The notes under the pieces are model-generated. The model saw only the letters and a program-made list of their open reading frames with translations, ran no database searches and was not told where the DNA came from. From positions 1,984,001 through 2,048,000 of the forward strand of contig NZ_LT629763.1 in the NCBI RefSeq assembly GCF_900105255.1: a DNA stretch of 64,000 nt, in the 5' to 3' direction. This document shows, piece by piece, positions 52,354 to 61,886 of this stretch (positions are counted from its first letter, which is position 1; every line of letters begins with the position of its first letter). The translations under genes were made by a program, and so were the position numbers. This DNA comes from Halopseudomonas sabulinigri (lineage in GTDB: Bacteria > Pseudomonadota > Gammaproteobacteria > Pseudomonadales > Pseudomonadaceae).

Positions 52354-52514
52354 GCGTTGCCTCCTTCTGGATCTGGCAATCTATTATTAGCCTGCAGCGG
52401 CATGCAGCTGATCCACCCCAACGGATCTCGAGACACTTCATGCCAACGTATCAGTGCGTTTGATTTATACCCTTTTAAAAACCTTGTCAAGGCTTGAGAC
52501 AATTGGAGCGCAGC

Positions 52515-52970
52515 ATGGCCTATTGGCTGATGAAATCGGAACCGGACGCTTTTTCCATCGACGACCTTAGCGCTGCGAACAAGGCCCCCTGGGATGGTGT
52601 GCGCAATTACCAGGCTCGCAACTTCATGCGCGAGATGCGCCCTGGTGACCACTTTCTGTTCTACCATTCCAGCTGCCAGCCGCCAGGACTAGCTGGCATC
52701 GGCGAAATCGTCAGCGCGCCTTATCCCGACAGCACCGCAATCGACCCGCAAAATCCGTATTACGACCCCAAGGCCAGCGCCGAACGCCTACCCTGGGTGG
52801 CGGTGGACGTCAGCTTTGGGAGAAAGTTCCCAGCACTACTTGCATTGGCCGACATCCGCCAGCTCAACGGCCTGGAAGAGCTCCCTTTGCTGCACAAGGG
52901 CAACCGCCTGTCTGTCATGCCGATAACCACCGAACAATGGGCGATACTGACTACAGCTGCCCAAGCCTGA
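52515..52970 (+). CDS. EVE-domain protein
   Basis: 151-residue single EVE domain (PUA-related fold that binds modified bases in nucleic acids): MAYWLMKSEPDAFSIDDL, WDGVRNYQARNFMREMRPGDHFLFYHS, PPGLAGIGEIVSAPYPD, and WVAVDVSFGRKFP. ATG 52515 has GGAG 7 bases upstream and starts the conserved MKSEP region. Its role in bacteria is not settled. It is close to fthC as in other pseudomonads. Confidence 0.92.
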   Translation: MAYWLMKSEPDAFSIDDLSAANKAPWDGVRNYQARNFMREMRPGDHFLFYHSSCQPPGLAGIGEIVSAPYPDSTAIDPQNPYYDPKASAERLPWVAVDVSFGRKFPALLALADIRQLNGLEELPLLHKGNRLSVMPITTEQWAILTTAAQA

Positions 52971-53057
52971 CAGTGGCGAAAGTGTGCTTTTGTCTCGGTG
53001 ACTGGCCTGAATGAAAGCATTGTGCTATCAGTAAATCATGACCCGTAGAGTGCCGAC

Positions 53058-54923
53058 ATGTCCTTTCGCTCAGCCAGCCGTAACTCTAAGCAAACATTTG
53101 CGCTGATCGCTTTGCTCTTCGCCCTGCTACTGGCCGCCATCTTCTATCTCTGGCAGGCACTGCTGGCGGCGGAACAGACGCAGGCTCAGGCACGTCTGCA
53201 ACTTGAAGCCAACAGCCTGGCGGCACAAATCGAAGGGCGCTTTCAGCAGCAGACTGGCACCCTTATACGTCTTGCCGAACGCTGGGACTTTCAACGCGAA
53301 TCCCCGCACCTATGGCAGGCCGACGCCGATCGACTGCTGCGCGACTTCCACAACTTTCAGGCCATCGAATGGCTCGACAGCAGCTACCGCATGCGCTGGA
53401 TTCAGCCATTGGCCGGCAACGAGGCGGTGATCAACTTCGTTTACCATCCGGACCACCCCAATTACCCTGTCCTGGTAAGAGCGCAGACCACCGGCAAACC
53501 ACATTTGAGCAGCCCCTTCAAACTGGTGCAGGGCGGCCAGGGCCTGGCCTACTATGTACCGCTGTACAAGGTTGAAGACGGCGAGCGCACCTTTGATGGC
53601 TTTCTGCTGGGTATCTTCCGCGTCGAAGTTCTTCTGTCAGACCTGCTACGCGACCTGCAGGCCAACCGTCTGAGTATCGAACTGGAAGAACGCGGCCAAA
53701 CACTGATGAACCGCCCGACCAGCGACCAGCTAGCCGACAGCTGGCGCGTCAGCAGCCCCGTGGTGCTGGGCGAAAATCACAACTTTGTATTGGTAGTACA
53801 TCCCACGCGGCACCTGCTGGACACCGCCACCACCCACCTGCCATTGATGATCATGCTCAGTGGATCACTGGCTGCTCTACTGCTGTGCTACTCACTCTGG
53901 CTCGCCATTCAGGGCGCGCGCCGCAATGCCATCCTGAAAAACACCAACCGCCAACTGCAAGCGGAGGTAGTGCGCCGCCAGAGCACTGAAGAAAGCCTGA
54001 AGAACAACCAGGCACGCCTGAAGCTGATCATCGACATGACCGACCACAGCCACGACGCCCTGTTCATTATCGGCCTGGAACCGCAGGAGCTGGTCTACAT
54101 CAATCGGACCTGCTGGCAGAGCCTGGGCTACAGCGAAGCACAGCTGCGCCAACTGGCCACAATCGCCCCCAAGGACATCATGCCTGAGGTCGGCTCCTGG
54201 ATGAAGGCAGTAAAGAGCCTGATCCACAACCAGGGCGATGCAATCTTTCAACAACACGTGGTACACGCGAATGGCCAGGTGACACCGCTGGAAATCAGCG
54301 CCAGACACCTGCGGCGCCTGGGCCGCGACTATCTGATCTGTGTCGGCCGTAATAATAGCGAGCAACTGGAGATCGCTGAGCGACTGCAGCGCCTGTCGAA
54401 TCAGGACGGCCTGACCGGCCTGTACAACCGCCGCTACTTTGACAAGACACTACTCAGCGAGTGGCGCCGCCTGCGCCGTGAAAACATACCGCTGGGTTTA
54501 TTGATGCTGGATGTCGATCACTTCAAGCGCTTCAATGATCTGCTCGGCCATCAAGCCGGCGATGACGCCCTGCAGCGTCTGGCGAATGCCATGAGCAGTT
54601 GCCTGATGCGCGAAGGGGATTGCGTTTGCCGCTACGGTGGTGAGGAGTTTGCCGTGATATTGCCGGGTGCGGACCTGCCCCAGTGCATGCAGGTGGCACG
54701 GCGAATCCATGAGGCGGTCGAGCTGATGGCGTTACCCCACCCTGACACCAGCATCGATAGCGGCCTGCTCAGCGTCAGCATCGGTGCGGCAAGCCTGCAG
54801 CCCATGCCGGAGTGGAGCCCGCACGACCTGATCAAGCAGGCCGACGCTGCACTGTATCGCGCCAAGGCCGAAGGCCGTAACCGCACCTGCGATGCAGAGA
54901 CCGGCGAAGACGAGACCGATTAG
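53058..54923 (+). CDS. Membrane diguanylate cyclase: CHASE-PAS-GGDEF
   Basis: 621-residue c-di-GMP cyclase. TM1 about 13-35 and TM2 about 262-285 bracket a periplasmic CHASE-like sensor (HNFQAIEWLDSSYRMRWIQPLAGNE). A coiled coil and PAS domain (about 320-430, IDMTDHSHDALFIIGLEPQELVYINRTCWQSLGYSEAQL) precede a GGDEF domain starting at NQDGLTGLYNRRYFD. The active site is RYGGEEFAVILPG, and an RxxD inhibitory site (REGD) lies five residues before it, so the enzyme looks active and product-inhibited. The stop overlaps ilvA, tail to tail, by 4 bases. Confidence 0.92.
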   Translation: MSFRSASRNSKQTFALIALLFALLLAAIFYLWQALLAAEQTQAQARLQLEANSLAAQIEGRFQQQTGTLIRLAERWDFQRESPHLWQADADRLLRDFHNFQAIEWLDSSYRMRWIQPLAGNEAVINFVYHPDHPNYPVLVRAQTTGKPHLSSPFKLVQGGQGLAYYVPLYKVEDGERTFDGFLLGIFRVEVLLSDLLRDLQANRLSIELEERGQTLMNRPTSDQLADSWRVSSPVVLGENHNFVLVVHPTRHLLDTATTHLPLMIMLSGSLAALLLCYSLWLAIQGARRNAILKNTNRQLQAEVVRRQSTEESLKNNQARLKLIIDMTDHSHDALFIIGLEPQELVYINRTCWQSLGYSEAQLRQLATIAPKDIMPEVGSWMKAVKSLIHNQGDAIFQQHVVHANGQVTPLEISARHLRRLGRDYLICVGRNNSEQLEIAERLQRLSNQDGLTGLYNRRYFDKTLLSEWRRLRRENIPLGLLMLDVDHFKRFNDLLGHQAGDDALQRLANAMSSCLMREGDCVCRYGGEEFAVILPGADLPQCMQVARRIHEAVELMALPHPDTSIDSGLLSVSIGAASLQPMPEWSPHDLIKQADAALYRAKAEGRNRTCDAETGEDETD

Positions 54924-56449
54924 CCGAGATAGAGGCGATACGCCGGGTTGTCGGTCTCATCCCAGTACTGATAGCCAATGCCATCCAGCGCTTCAGCCAC
55001 CAGGTGCCGCTCATGCTCGGGCACCTGCAGGCCTGCCACCACCCGACCGTAGGCGGCACCGTGGTTACGATAATGGAACATCGAGATGTTCCAGCGCCCG
55101 CCCAGCTTATTCAAGAAGTTGAACAGCGCTCCCGGCCGCTCAGGGAACTCGAAACGGAACACCACTTCATCGGTGACATGATCAGCATGCCCTCCCACCA
55201 TGTGCCGCACGTGCAGCTTGGCCAGCTCGTTGTCGGTCAGATCCAGCACTGGGAAGCCTTCGCTGCCAAGCTGGGCAACCAGCTGGTCGCGCGGATCCAG
55301 CTCCGGGTGGGTTTGTACCCCGACAAAGATGTGCGCCTCGCTGCCGCTGTGGTAGCGGTAATTGAATTCGGTAATCGCGCGTTTGCCGATGGCTTCGCAG
55401 AAGGTTTTGAAGCTGCCGGGCTTCTCCGGAATGGTCACCGCCAGTAACGCTTCGCGCTTCTCGCCGATCTCGGCTCGTTCGGCCACGTGGCGCAAACGGT
55501 CAAAGTTCACATTGGCGCCGGAGTCGATCGCTACCAGCACCTTGCCAGTGCACCCCTCGCGCGCCACGTACTTCTTGATCCCGGCCACACCAAGACAACC
55601 GGCCGGCTCGCAGATGGAGCGGGTGTCGTCGTAGATATCCTTGATCGCCGCGCACATTTCATCGGTGGTGACGGTGATTACTTCGTCCACGTAATGCCGG
55701 CAAACCTCAAAGGTATGTTCGCCAATCTGCGCGACCGCCACGCCGTCGGCAAACAACCCCACCTGGCTCAGCACCACACGCTCACCGGCCGCCAACGCGG
55801 CCTTGAGGCAAGCCGAATCTTCCGGCTCAACACCAATCACCTTGATCTCAGGCCGCAGGTACTTCACATAGGCCGCAATACCGGCGATCAGTCCGCCGCC
55901 ACCGACCGGGACGAAAATGGCATCAACCCCGGCGTGCACCTGACGCAGGATCTCCATCGCCACCGTGCCCTGGCCGGCAATGGTGTCCGGATCATCGTAG
56001 GGGTGGATGTAAACGTAGCCCTTTTCCTTCACCAGTTTTTGCGAGTACGCCAAGGCCTCGTCAAAGGCATCACCGTGCAGTACCACCTTGCCGCCTCTGG
56101 CGCGCACTGCCTTGACCTTGATCTCGGGCGTGGTGCGCGGCATCACGATAGTCGCCTTGACCCCCATATGCCGGGCGGCAAAGGCCAGACCCTGCGCATG
56201 ATTGCCAGCGGAGGCCGCCACGACACCGCAGGCGCGCTGCGCGTCGGTCAGCTGCGCCAACTTGTTGTAAGCACCCCGAATCTTGAAGGAAAACACCGGC
56301 TGCAGATCCTCGCGCTTGAGCAGCACGGTATTACCCAGCCGTTCGGACAAAAACGGCGCGGCGTGCACCGGAGTTTCGACGGCTACATCGTAGACGCGCG
56401 AGCAGAGGATTTTCTTGACGTAGGTTTCAAGGGTCGGAGCTTGCAGCAT
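54920..56449 (-). CDS. ilvA: Threonine ammonia-lyase, biosynthetic
   Basis: 509-residue PLP enzyme that deaminates threonine to 2-oxobutanoate for isoleucine synthesis. The catalytic lysine lies in [14 protein letters not shown] phosphate is held by VGGGGLIAG, and the C-terminal third (about 335-509) contains two ACT-like domains ([39 protein letters not shown]) for isoleucine/valine control, the mark of the biosynthetic form. It is divergent from rpiA, as in other pseudomonads. It complements ilvD at the window start. Confidence 0.96.
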   Translation of the reverse strand: MLQAPTLETYVKKILCSRVYDVAVETPVHAAPFLSERLGNTVLLKREDLQPVFSFKIRGAYNKLAQLTDAQRACGVVAASAGNHAQGLAFAARHMGVKATIVMPRTTPEIKVKAVRARGGKVVLHGDAFDEALAYSQKLVKEKGYVYIHPYDDPDTIAGQGTVAMEILRQVHAGVDAIFVPVGGGGLIAGIAAYVKYLRPEIKVIGVEPEDSACLKAALAAGERVVLSQVGLFADGVAVAQIGEHTFEVCRHYVDEVITVTTDEMCAAIKDIYDDTRSICEPAGCLGVAGIKKYVAREGCTGKVLVAIDSGANVNFDRLRHVAERAEIGEKREALLAVTIPEKPGSFKTFCEAIGKRAITEFNYRYHSGSEAHIFVGVQTHPELDPRDQLVAQLGSEGFPVLDLTDNELAKLHVRHMVGGHADHVTDEVVFRFEFPERPGALFNFLNKLGGRWNISMFHYRNHGAAYGRVVAGLQVPEHERHLVAEALDGIGYQYWDETDNPAYRLYLG

Positions 56450-56536
56450 GGGCGAGGTCGGCTTGTTCAGGGTGAAAAAACCGCCAGTCTAGCGAATCCC
56501 GCACTGCACGACTACACGGGAGCCGCCGCATCCCCG

Positions 56537-56542
56537 TATAAT
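56537..56542 (+). promoter_or_regulatory. -10 element of the rpiA promoter
   Basis: A perfect TATAAT, 42 bases before the rpiA start. No good -35 hexamer lies at the expected distance, so only the -10 is supported. Confidence 0.5.
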
Positions 56543-56584
56543 CCGTCTTTTGCCGCCAGACTTATCCCGCCCGAGGAGCCGAAC

Positions 56585-57259
56585 ATGACCCAGGACGAAC
56601 TCAAACAAGCCGTAGGCCAGGCCGCCGTAGACCGCCTGCTACCGCACCTGGACGACCAGAGCATCATCGGCGTGGGCACCGGTTCCACCGCCAATTGCTT
56701 CATCGATGCACTGGCCAAACACAAGCTCGCCTTCGACGGCGCGGTCGCCAGCTCCGAGGCAACCGCCGAACGCCTGAAAAGCCACGGTATCGCGGTGTAT
56801 GAACTGAACAGCGTTGGCCACCTGGATTTCTACGTGGATGGCGCCGATGAGAGCAACGAGCGCCTCGAGCTGATCAAGGGTGGCGGCGCCGCCCTGACCC
56901 GGGAAAAGATCGTCGCCGCCGTCGCCAAAACCTTTATCTGCATCGCCGATGAAAGCAAATTGGTGCCGGTGCTGGGCGCCTTCCCATTGCCGGTGGAAGT
57001 GATCCCCATGGCGCGCAGCCACGTGGCCCGCGAGATCGTCAAGCTGGGCGGTGACCCGGTCTACCGTGAGGGCTGCGTGACCGACAACGGCAATGTGATT
57101 CTGGACATTTACAACCTGTCGATCGTTAACCCCCAGCAGCTGGAAAGCGATCTGAACGCGATTGTTGGCGTGGTGTGCAATGGCCTCTTCGCTGCCCGCC
57201 CGGCAGACGTGCTGCTACTGGGTACCAAGGACGGCGTGAAAGCCCTGGAGCGCAGCTGA
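56585..57259 (+). CDS. rpiA: Ribose-5-phosphate isomerase A
   Basis: 224-residue isomerase interconverting ribose 5-phosphate and ribulose 5-phosphate. It shows [57 protein letters not shown] (catalytic Asp and Glu region), [12 protein letters not shown], and [12 protein letters not shown] at the end. ATG 56585 has a GAGGAG site upstream; the longer open frame reaching back over ilvA is antisense. Convergent with the SdiA-regulated gene (6-bp gap). Confidence 0.97.
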   Translation: MTQDELKQAVGQAAVDRLLPHLDDQSIIGVGTGSTANCFIDALAKHKLAFDGAVASSEATAERLKSHGIAVYELNSVGHLDFYVDGADESNERLELIKGGGAALTREKIVAAVAKTFICIADESKLVPVLGAFPLPVEVIPMARSHVAREIVKLGGDPVYREGCVTDNGNVILDIYNLSIVNPQQLESDLNAIVGVVCNGLFAARPADVLLLGTKDGVKALERS

Positions 57260-57265
57260 TCCGGG

Positions 57266-58159
57266 CTAGTTGCCCGGCACAAAGCGATAGAACAGATTGG
57301 GCTCACTGACCAGGTAGAGTCGGCGCTGCTCATCCATCGCCAGCCCTTCAGCCTGCGGTATGGTGCGCTGCAGGCCGCTCATACCGCGCCACAGGCCAAG
57401 CAGGCTGAGTGGCTCTCCCGCCTTGTCGTACTCCACGACCATATGCGACTCATCGCTGAGCAGCAGCAGGTGACCGGTCTCATCATGCATGCTCAGTGAC
57501 GACAGATCATGCATGAACAGGCGCGGCGAACCTGGGGATTTCAGTTCCTGAATCTGCACCGCCAAGGGCTCGCCGACGCGGGCATCGACAAAGCCGGTCA
57601 CCGAAAGCACGCGCAGCGGATCGCGCTCCTTGACCACCAACAAGCGCTGGGTGCGGCCATCCCAGGAAAGCCCTTCAAAGCCTTTGTTACCGTTCAGATC
57701 CAGTCCGATAGTCAGGCTGGGCGCGCCCGCCACGTCTATGACCGATACGTCCGGCGGCACATCCAGTACCAGCAGGCGCTGACTGCGCTCCTCAGCCACC
57801 ACGTAGCGATTACCGACGACGTGGGTCAGGCCTTCCATATCCTGTACACCCTGTACGCGCACCTTGCGCAGCAACTCGCCCGACAGGCTGAGTTCTACCA
57901 GCAGCGGCTCGCCATTGAGGACTGCAAACAGCGTCTGACTCTCGCTGTTATAGGTCAACGCCGACACGTCGTCGTCCAGCCCTGCGATCTGCACACCTTC
58001 AAGGTCTACCTGGTAGTCATCCAGCTGCAGACCACTTGCCTGTGACGGCTGCGCGCCCAGACGCCAGGCGTGCCACAGCAAACTGTCGAGATGCAGAAAA
58101 TGCAGCGCTCCCGCCGCCAGCACCAGCAATACCAAAAGCCCTGCCAACAGCTTTTTCAT
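57266..58159 (-). CDS. SdiA-regulated domain (YjiK-like) protein
   Basis: 297-residue protein with an N-terminal membrane anchor or signal (4-22, LLAGLLVLLVLAAGALHFL) and a beta-propeller-like SdiA-regulated domain: VSALTYNSESQTLFAVLNGEPLLVELSLSGELL, DMEGLTHVVGNRYVVAEERSQRLLVLD, NKGFEGLSWDG, and AEGLAMDEQRRLYLVSEPN. The family is named after an E. coli gene under SdiA control; its role is unknown. It may form a unit with the upstream FAH-family gene (22-bp gap). Confidence 0.88.
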   Translation of the reverse strand: MKKLLAGLLVLLVLAAGALHFLHLDSLLWHAWRLGAQPSQASGLQLDDYQVDLEGVQIAGLDDDVSALTYNSESQTLFAVLNGEPLLVELSLSGELLRKVRVQGVQDMEGLTHVVGNRYVVAEERSQRLLVLDVPPDVSVIDVAGAPSLTIGLDLNGNKGFEGLSWDGRTQRLLVVKERDPLRVLSVTGFVDARVGEPLAVQIQELKSPGSPRLFMHDLSSLSMHDETGHLLLLSDESHMVVEYDKAGEPLSLLGLWRGMSGLQRTIPQAEGLAMDEQRRLYLVSEPNLFYRFVPGN

Positions 58160-58181
58160 TTAAAACTCTGAATTCGGTAGC

Positions 58182-58850
58182 TTAGCCCGCAATACGGGTA
58201 TTGACCTGCAGCTTGCCGGGGATGGTCAATTGCAAACGATCACCCGCGTTCAGGACGCCTACACCCGCAGGCGTACCGGTAATAACCACATCGCCCGGCA
58301 AAAGGGTGAACTGGGTAGCGATGTGCGTTATCAACGCCAGGATCGGCGTAATCATTTCCGCCGCAGTGCCCTGCTGCCGGGGCTCGCCATTGATATCCAG
58401 CCGCAGCGCCAACTCGCTCAGCTCACCCGCCTCGGCTGCTGGATAAAAGGGCGTCAACGGGCAGGCGCCGTCGAAGCACTTGGCCCGCTCCCAGGGGTGC
58501 GCCTTGGCCTTGAGCTGATCCTGCAGCTCGCGCAGGGTCAGGTCCAGCGCCAAACCCACGCCGATAACAGCCGTCTGCGCTTCGCCATCGCTGACCTCGC
58601 CAGACAGGCGCTGGCCAATCAACAGCGCAATCTCGGTCTCGTAATGCACCGGGCCGCGCCCCTGAATCAGCGACAACTCCTCAGCGATCGGCACTACCGA
58701 AGTGGCTGGCTTGATAAACAGCAGCGGCTCGGTCGGCACCGGATTGTTCAGCTCACGGGCATGTTCGGCGTAGTTGCGCCCAACACACACCACCTTGCCC
58801 ATTGGCAGATCGATCACACCGCCATCAACATACTGATGCTGATACGTCAT
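58182..58850 (-). CDS. Fumarylacetoacetate hydrolase family protein
   Basis: 222-residue metal-dependent hydrolase/decarboxylase of the FAH superfamily: GKVVCVGRNYAEHARELNN, PLLFIKPATSVV, VHYETEIALLIG (metal-binding Glu-x-Glu), KCFDGACPLTPF, and ITPILALITHIATQFTLLPGDVVITGTPAGVG. Small members of this size act on acylpyruvates or oxaloacetate (FAHD1/YcgM-type); the actual substrate is not clear. It is separated from D2HGDH by a repeat-containing spacer. Confidence 0.9.
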   Translation of the reverse strand: MTYQHQYVDGGVIDLPMGKVVCVGRNYAEHARELNNPVPTEPLLFIKPATSVVPIAEELSLIQGRGPVHYETEIALLIGQRLSGEVSDGEAQTAVIGVGLALDLTLRELQDQLKAKAHPWERAKCFDGACPLTPFYPAAEAGELSELALRLDINGEPRQQGTAAEMITPILALITHIATQFTLLPGDVVITGTPAGVGVLNAGDRLQLTIPGKLQVNTRIAG

Positions 58851-58856
58851 AGCCCA

Positions 58857-58910
58857 CTCTCAATTTTGCTTATGCTTTTGCTTGCGGCTTGCGGCTGGAA
58901 GCTCTCAATT
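58857..58910. repeat. 9-bp direct repeat flanking a 'gcttgcggctt' repeat unit
   Basis: CTCTCAATT occurs at 58857-58865 and again at 58902-58910, flanking 36 bases made of ttgctta-tgctttt-gcttgcggcttgcggctgg. The core 'gcttgcggctg' also occurs at 10101-10111. The right-hand copy includes the D2HGDH stop codon. The layout resembles insertion of a short repeat with target duplication. Confidence 0.55.
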
Positions 58911-60296
58911 GAATATCTTGCCCGGGTTCATGATGCCGTTGGGGTCAAATACCGCCTTGATCGACTTCATCACCGCGATTTCAGCCGGGCTGCGGCTGTA
59001 GGTCAGGTAGTCGCGTTTGGTCATGCCCACACCGTGTTCGGCAGAAATCGAGCCGTTGTACTTCTCGACAATCTCGAATACCCACTTGTTGACCGTGGCG
59101 CACTTGTCGAAGAACTCATCCTTGGACAGGTTCTCCGGCTTGAGAATATTCAGGTGCAGGTTGCCGTCACCAATATGGCCAAACCAGACGATCTCGAAAT
59201 CGGGGTAGTGCTCGCCGACGATCGCGTCGATATCGTGCAGGAATGCCGGCACTTTACCGACGGTGACCGAAATATCGTTCTTGTAGGGCGTCCAGTGCGA
59301 GATGGTCTCGGAGATGAACTCGCGCAGCTTCCACAGATTCTGCAACTGCTGCTCGCTTTGGCTCATCACGCCGTCCAGCACCCAGCCCTGCTCGACGCAG
59401 TGCTCGAAGGTTGCCAGCGCCTGATTGGCGATGTCTTCGCTGATGGCTTCAAATTCCAGCAGCGCGTAGAAAGGGCAATCGGTTTCAAACGGCGCCGGCA
59501 CGTCGCCACGGCCCATGATCTTGGCCATCGCCTTGTCGGAGAAGAACTCAAAGGCGGTCAGGTCGAGCTTGTCCTGAAAGGCGTGCAAAACCGGCATGAT
59601 GGAGTCAAAGTCCGGCGTACCCAACACCATCGCCGTCAGGTTCTTCGGCGCGCGCTCCAGGCGCATGGTGGCTTCAACCACAAAGCCCAGGGTGCCCTCG
59701 GCGCCGATGAACAGTTGGCGCAGATCATAGCCGGTGGCGTTCTTGATCAGATCCTTGTTCAGCTCCAGCAGCTCGCCGGTTCCGGTGACCACTTTCAGAC
59801 CGGCCACCCAGTTGCGCGTCATACCGTAGCGAATCACCTTGATACCGCCGGCATTGGTGCCGATATTGCCGCCAATCTGGCTGGAACCCGCCGAGGCAAA
59901 GTCGACCGGGTAATACAGCCCCTGCTCCTCGGCAAAGCTCTGCAGCTGCGCCGTGACCACGCCCGGCTGACAGACCACGGTGCGGTCAAAGGCGTTGAAG
60001 TCGCTGATCTGATTCATGTAATCAAAGGAGACGACAATTTCACCATTGGCCGCGACTGCCGCGGCAGACAGCCCGGTACGCCCGCCCGAGGGCACCAGCT
60101 CCAGCTTTTGCTCATTGGCAAAACGCACAATCGCCTGCACCTGCTCTACGGTTTTCGGGAACACGATCGCCAACGGCGCAGGCTCGAAATGCTTGGTCCA
60201 GTCCTTGCCCCAAGCATTGAGCGACTCGGCATCGACGCGCACCTTGTCCGGCTCAACCAGGGTCTTGAGGGTATCGATCACGGCTTCTGGGGTCAT
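58905..60296 (-). CDS. FAD-binding D-2-hydroxyglutarate dehydrogenase
   Basis: 463-residue flavoprotein of the GlcD/D2HGDH group: the PP-loop LVPSGGRTGLSAAAVA, CQPGVVTAQLQSFAEEQGL, GGNIGTNAGGIKVIRYGMTRNWVAGL, IGAEGTLGFV, and the C-terminal metal ligands FGHIGDGNLHLNIL and SAEHGVGMTKRDYL. It lies head to head with serA. In P. stutzeri this enzyme is known to oxidise the D-2-hydroxyglutarate made by SerA, driving the otherwise unfavourable first step of serine synthesis; the same pairing is inferred here. Confidence 0.9.
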   Translation of the reverse strand: MTPEAVIDTLKTLVEPDKVRVDAESLNAWGKDWTKHFEPAPLAIVFPKTVEQVQAIVRFANEQKLELVPSGGRTGLSAAAVAANGEIVVSFDYMNQISDFNAFDRTVVCQPGVVTAQLQSFAEEQGLYYPVDFASAGSSQIGGNIGTNAGGIKVIRYGMTRNWVAGLKVVTGTGELLELNKDLIKNATGYDLRQLFIGAEGTLGFVVEATMRLERAPKNLTAMVLGTPDFDSIMPVLHAFQDKLDLTAFEFFSDKAMAKIMGRGDVPAPFETDCPFYALLEFEAISEDIANQALATFEHCVEQGWVLDGVMSQSEQQLQNLWKLREFISETISHWTPYKNDISVTVGKVPAFLHDIDAIVGEHYPDFEIVWFGHIGDGNLHLNILKPENLSKDEFFDKCATVNKWVFEIVEKYNGSISAEHGVGMTKRDYLTYSRSPAEIAVMKSIKAVFDPNGIMNPGKIFN

Positions 60297-60472
60297 GGCG
60301 GGCTCTCAAACAGAATTCATGCAGCGCCTGAGTACATTTCATGCAGCGACAGGCATCAAAAAAGGCAGATTATGCTAGCATACGCGGCTTCCGAAACAGG
60401 ACACTTCTGTCGGACTAAATCGCAGAAGTCTTTGCTCGGCTCATCTTAATCAGCATTCGGGTAACTGACACC

Positions 60473-61702
60473 ATGGCCAAAACCTCGCTGGACAAAAGCA
60501 AAATCAAGTTTCTGCTCCTCGAGGGCGTACACCAGACTGCCGTCGACACACTGAAGGCAGCGGGTTACACCAACATCGAGTATCACACTGGCTCCCTGCC
60601 GGAAGAGCAACTGAAAGAAGCCGTCGCCGACGCGCACTTCATTGGTCTGCGCTCGCGTACCCAGCTCACTGCCGAGGTGTTCAGCCACGCGCAGAAACTG
60701 GTTGCCGTCGGCTGCTTCTGCATCGGCACCAACCAGGTTGACCTGGATGCTGCCATGGAAATGGGCGTGGCCGTGTTCAACGCGCCCTACTCCAACACCC
60801 GCTCGGTCGCCGAACTGGTGTTGGCCGAAGCCATCCTGCTGCTGCGCGGCATTCCCGAGAAGAACGCCGCCTGCCACGAAGGCGGCTGGATGAAGAGCGC
60901 CACCGACTCCTACGAGATTCGCGGCAAGAAGCTCGGCATCATCGGTTACGGCTCCATCGGTACGCAGCTGTCGGTACTGGCCGAAGGCCTGGGCATGAAG
61001 GTGTACTTCTACGACGTGGTCACCAAACTGCCGCTGGGCAACGCCACCCAGGTGGGCTCGCTGACCGAGCTGCTGGGCATGGCTGACATCGTCACCCTGC
61101 ACGTACCGGAGACCTCCGCCACCAAATGGATGATGGGCGAGAAAGAGATTCGCGCCATCAAGAAAGGCGGCATTCTGATCAACGCCGCGCGCGGCACCGT
61201 GGTCGACATCGACGCCCTGGCCGGCGCCCTGCGCGACAAGCACCTGAACGGCGCAGCAATCGACGTGTTCCCGGTAGAGCCACGCGCCAACGGCGACGAG
61301 TTTGTCAGCCCATTGCGCGAGTTCCAGAACTGCATTCTGACCCCGCACATCGGCGGCTCGACCATGGAAGCACAGGCCAACATCGGTCTGGAAGTAGCCG
61401 AGAAGCTGGTGCGCTACAGCGACAACGGCACCTCTATCACCTCGGTCAACTTCCCCGAAGTGGCGCTGCCCTCGCACCCGGGCAAGCACCGCCTGCTGCA
61501 CATTCACGAGAACGTGCCGGGCGTCATGAGCGAGATCAACAGCGTGTTTGCCGCCAACGGCATCAACATCTGCGGTCAGTTCCTGCAGACCAACGAGAAG
61601 GTTGGTTACGTGGTGGTGGATGTAGACGCCGAGTATTCTGACCTGGCGCTGGAGAAGATCCAGCAGGTCAAAGGCACCATTCGCGTACGGGTATTGTTCT
61701 AA
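60473..61702 (+). CDS. serA: D-3-phosphoglycerate dehydrogenase
   Basis: 409-residue first enzyme of serine biosynthesis. Motifs: VGCFCIGTNQVDLDAA, the NAD site KLGIIGYGSIGTQLSVLAEGLGM, catalytic HVPETSATKWMMG and NAARGTVVDIDAL, TPHIGGSTMEAQ, and a C-terminal ACT domain (about 337-409, HRLLHIHENVPGVMSEINSVFAANGINICGQ) for serine feedback. It is divergent from D2HGDH across 176 bp and ends at a strong terminator. Confidence 0.97.
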   Translation: MAKTSLDKSKIKFLLLEGVHQTAVDTLKAAGYTNIEYHTGSLPEEQLKEAVADAHFIGLRSRTQLTAEVFSHAQKLVAVGCFCIGTNQVDLDAAMEMGVAVFNAPYSNTRSVAELVLAEAILLLRGIPEKNAACHEGGWMKSATDSYEIRGKKLGIIGYGSIGTQLSVLAEGLGMKVYFYDVVTKLPLGNATQVGSLTELLGMADIVTLHVPETSATKWMMGEKEIRAIKKGGILINAARGTVVDIDALAGALRDKHLNGAAIDVFPVEPRANGDEFVSPLREFQNCILTPHIGGSTMEAQANIGLEVAEKLVRYSDNGTSITSVNFPEVALPSHPGKHRLLHIHENVPGVMSEINSVFAANGINICGQFLQTNEKVGYVVVDVDAEYSDLALEKIQQVKGTIRVRVLF

Positions 61703-61744
61703 ACCGGCTCGATGCCCGATACGTCGGGCGCAAGCAGCATGAGA

Positions 61745-61774
61745 GGGGTGCAACGTCGGTTGCGCCCCTTTTTT
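61745..61774 (+). terminator. Intrinsic terminator of serA
   Basis: Stem GGGGTGCAAC/GTTGCGCCCC (10 bp with one G-U), loop GTCG, followed by six T (61769-61774). It is 42 bases after the serA stop. Confidence 0.92.
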
Positions 61775-61886
61775 ATGAGTTTTAGCGCCGGCCCGGCACG
61801 CCTAGCCCAGGCGCTCAAAAGCGACCCAGCCAAGTGGCAAGACAGAGCCCTTGGTTGTAATACGCTGGAAACCTGACGCTGGTTGA

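Noticed and set aside
55487-56584. Upstream extension of the rpiA frame
   Set aside because: Runs antisense through ilvA; RpiA homology begins exactly at ATG 56585 with its own ribosome site.
58230-60449. 739-codon open frame antisense to the D2HGDH gene
   Set aside because: Shadow of a real gene; no recognisable domain.
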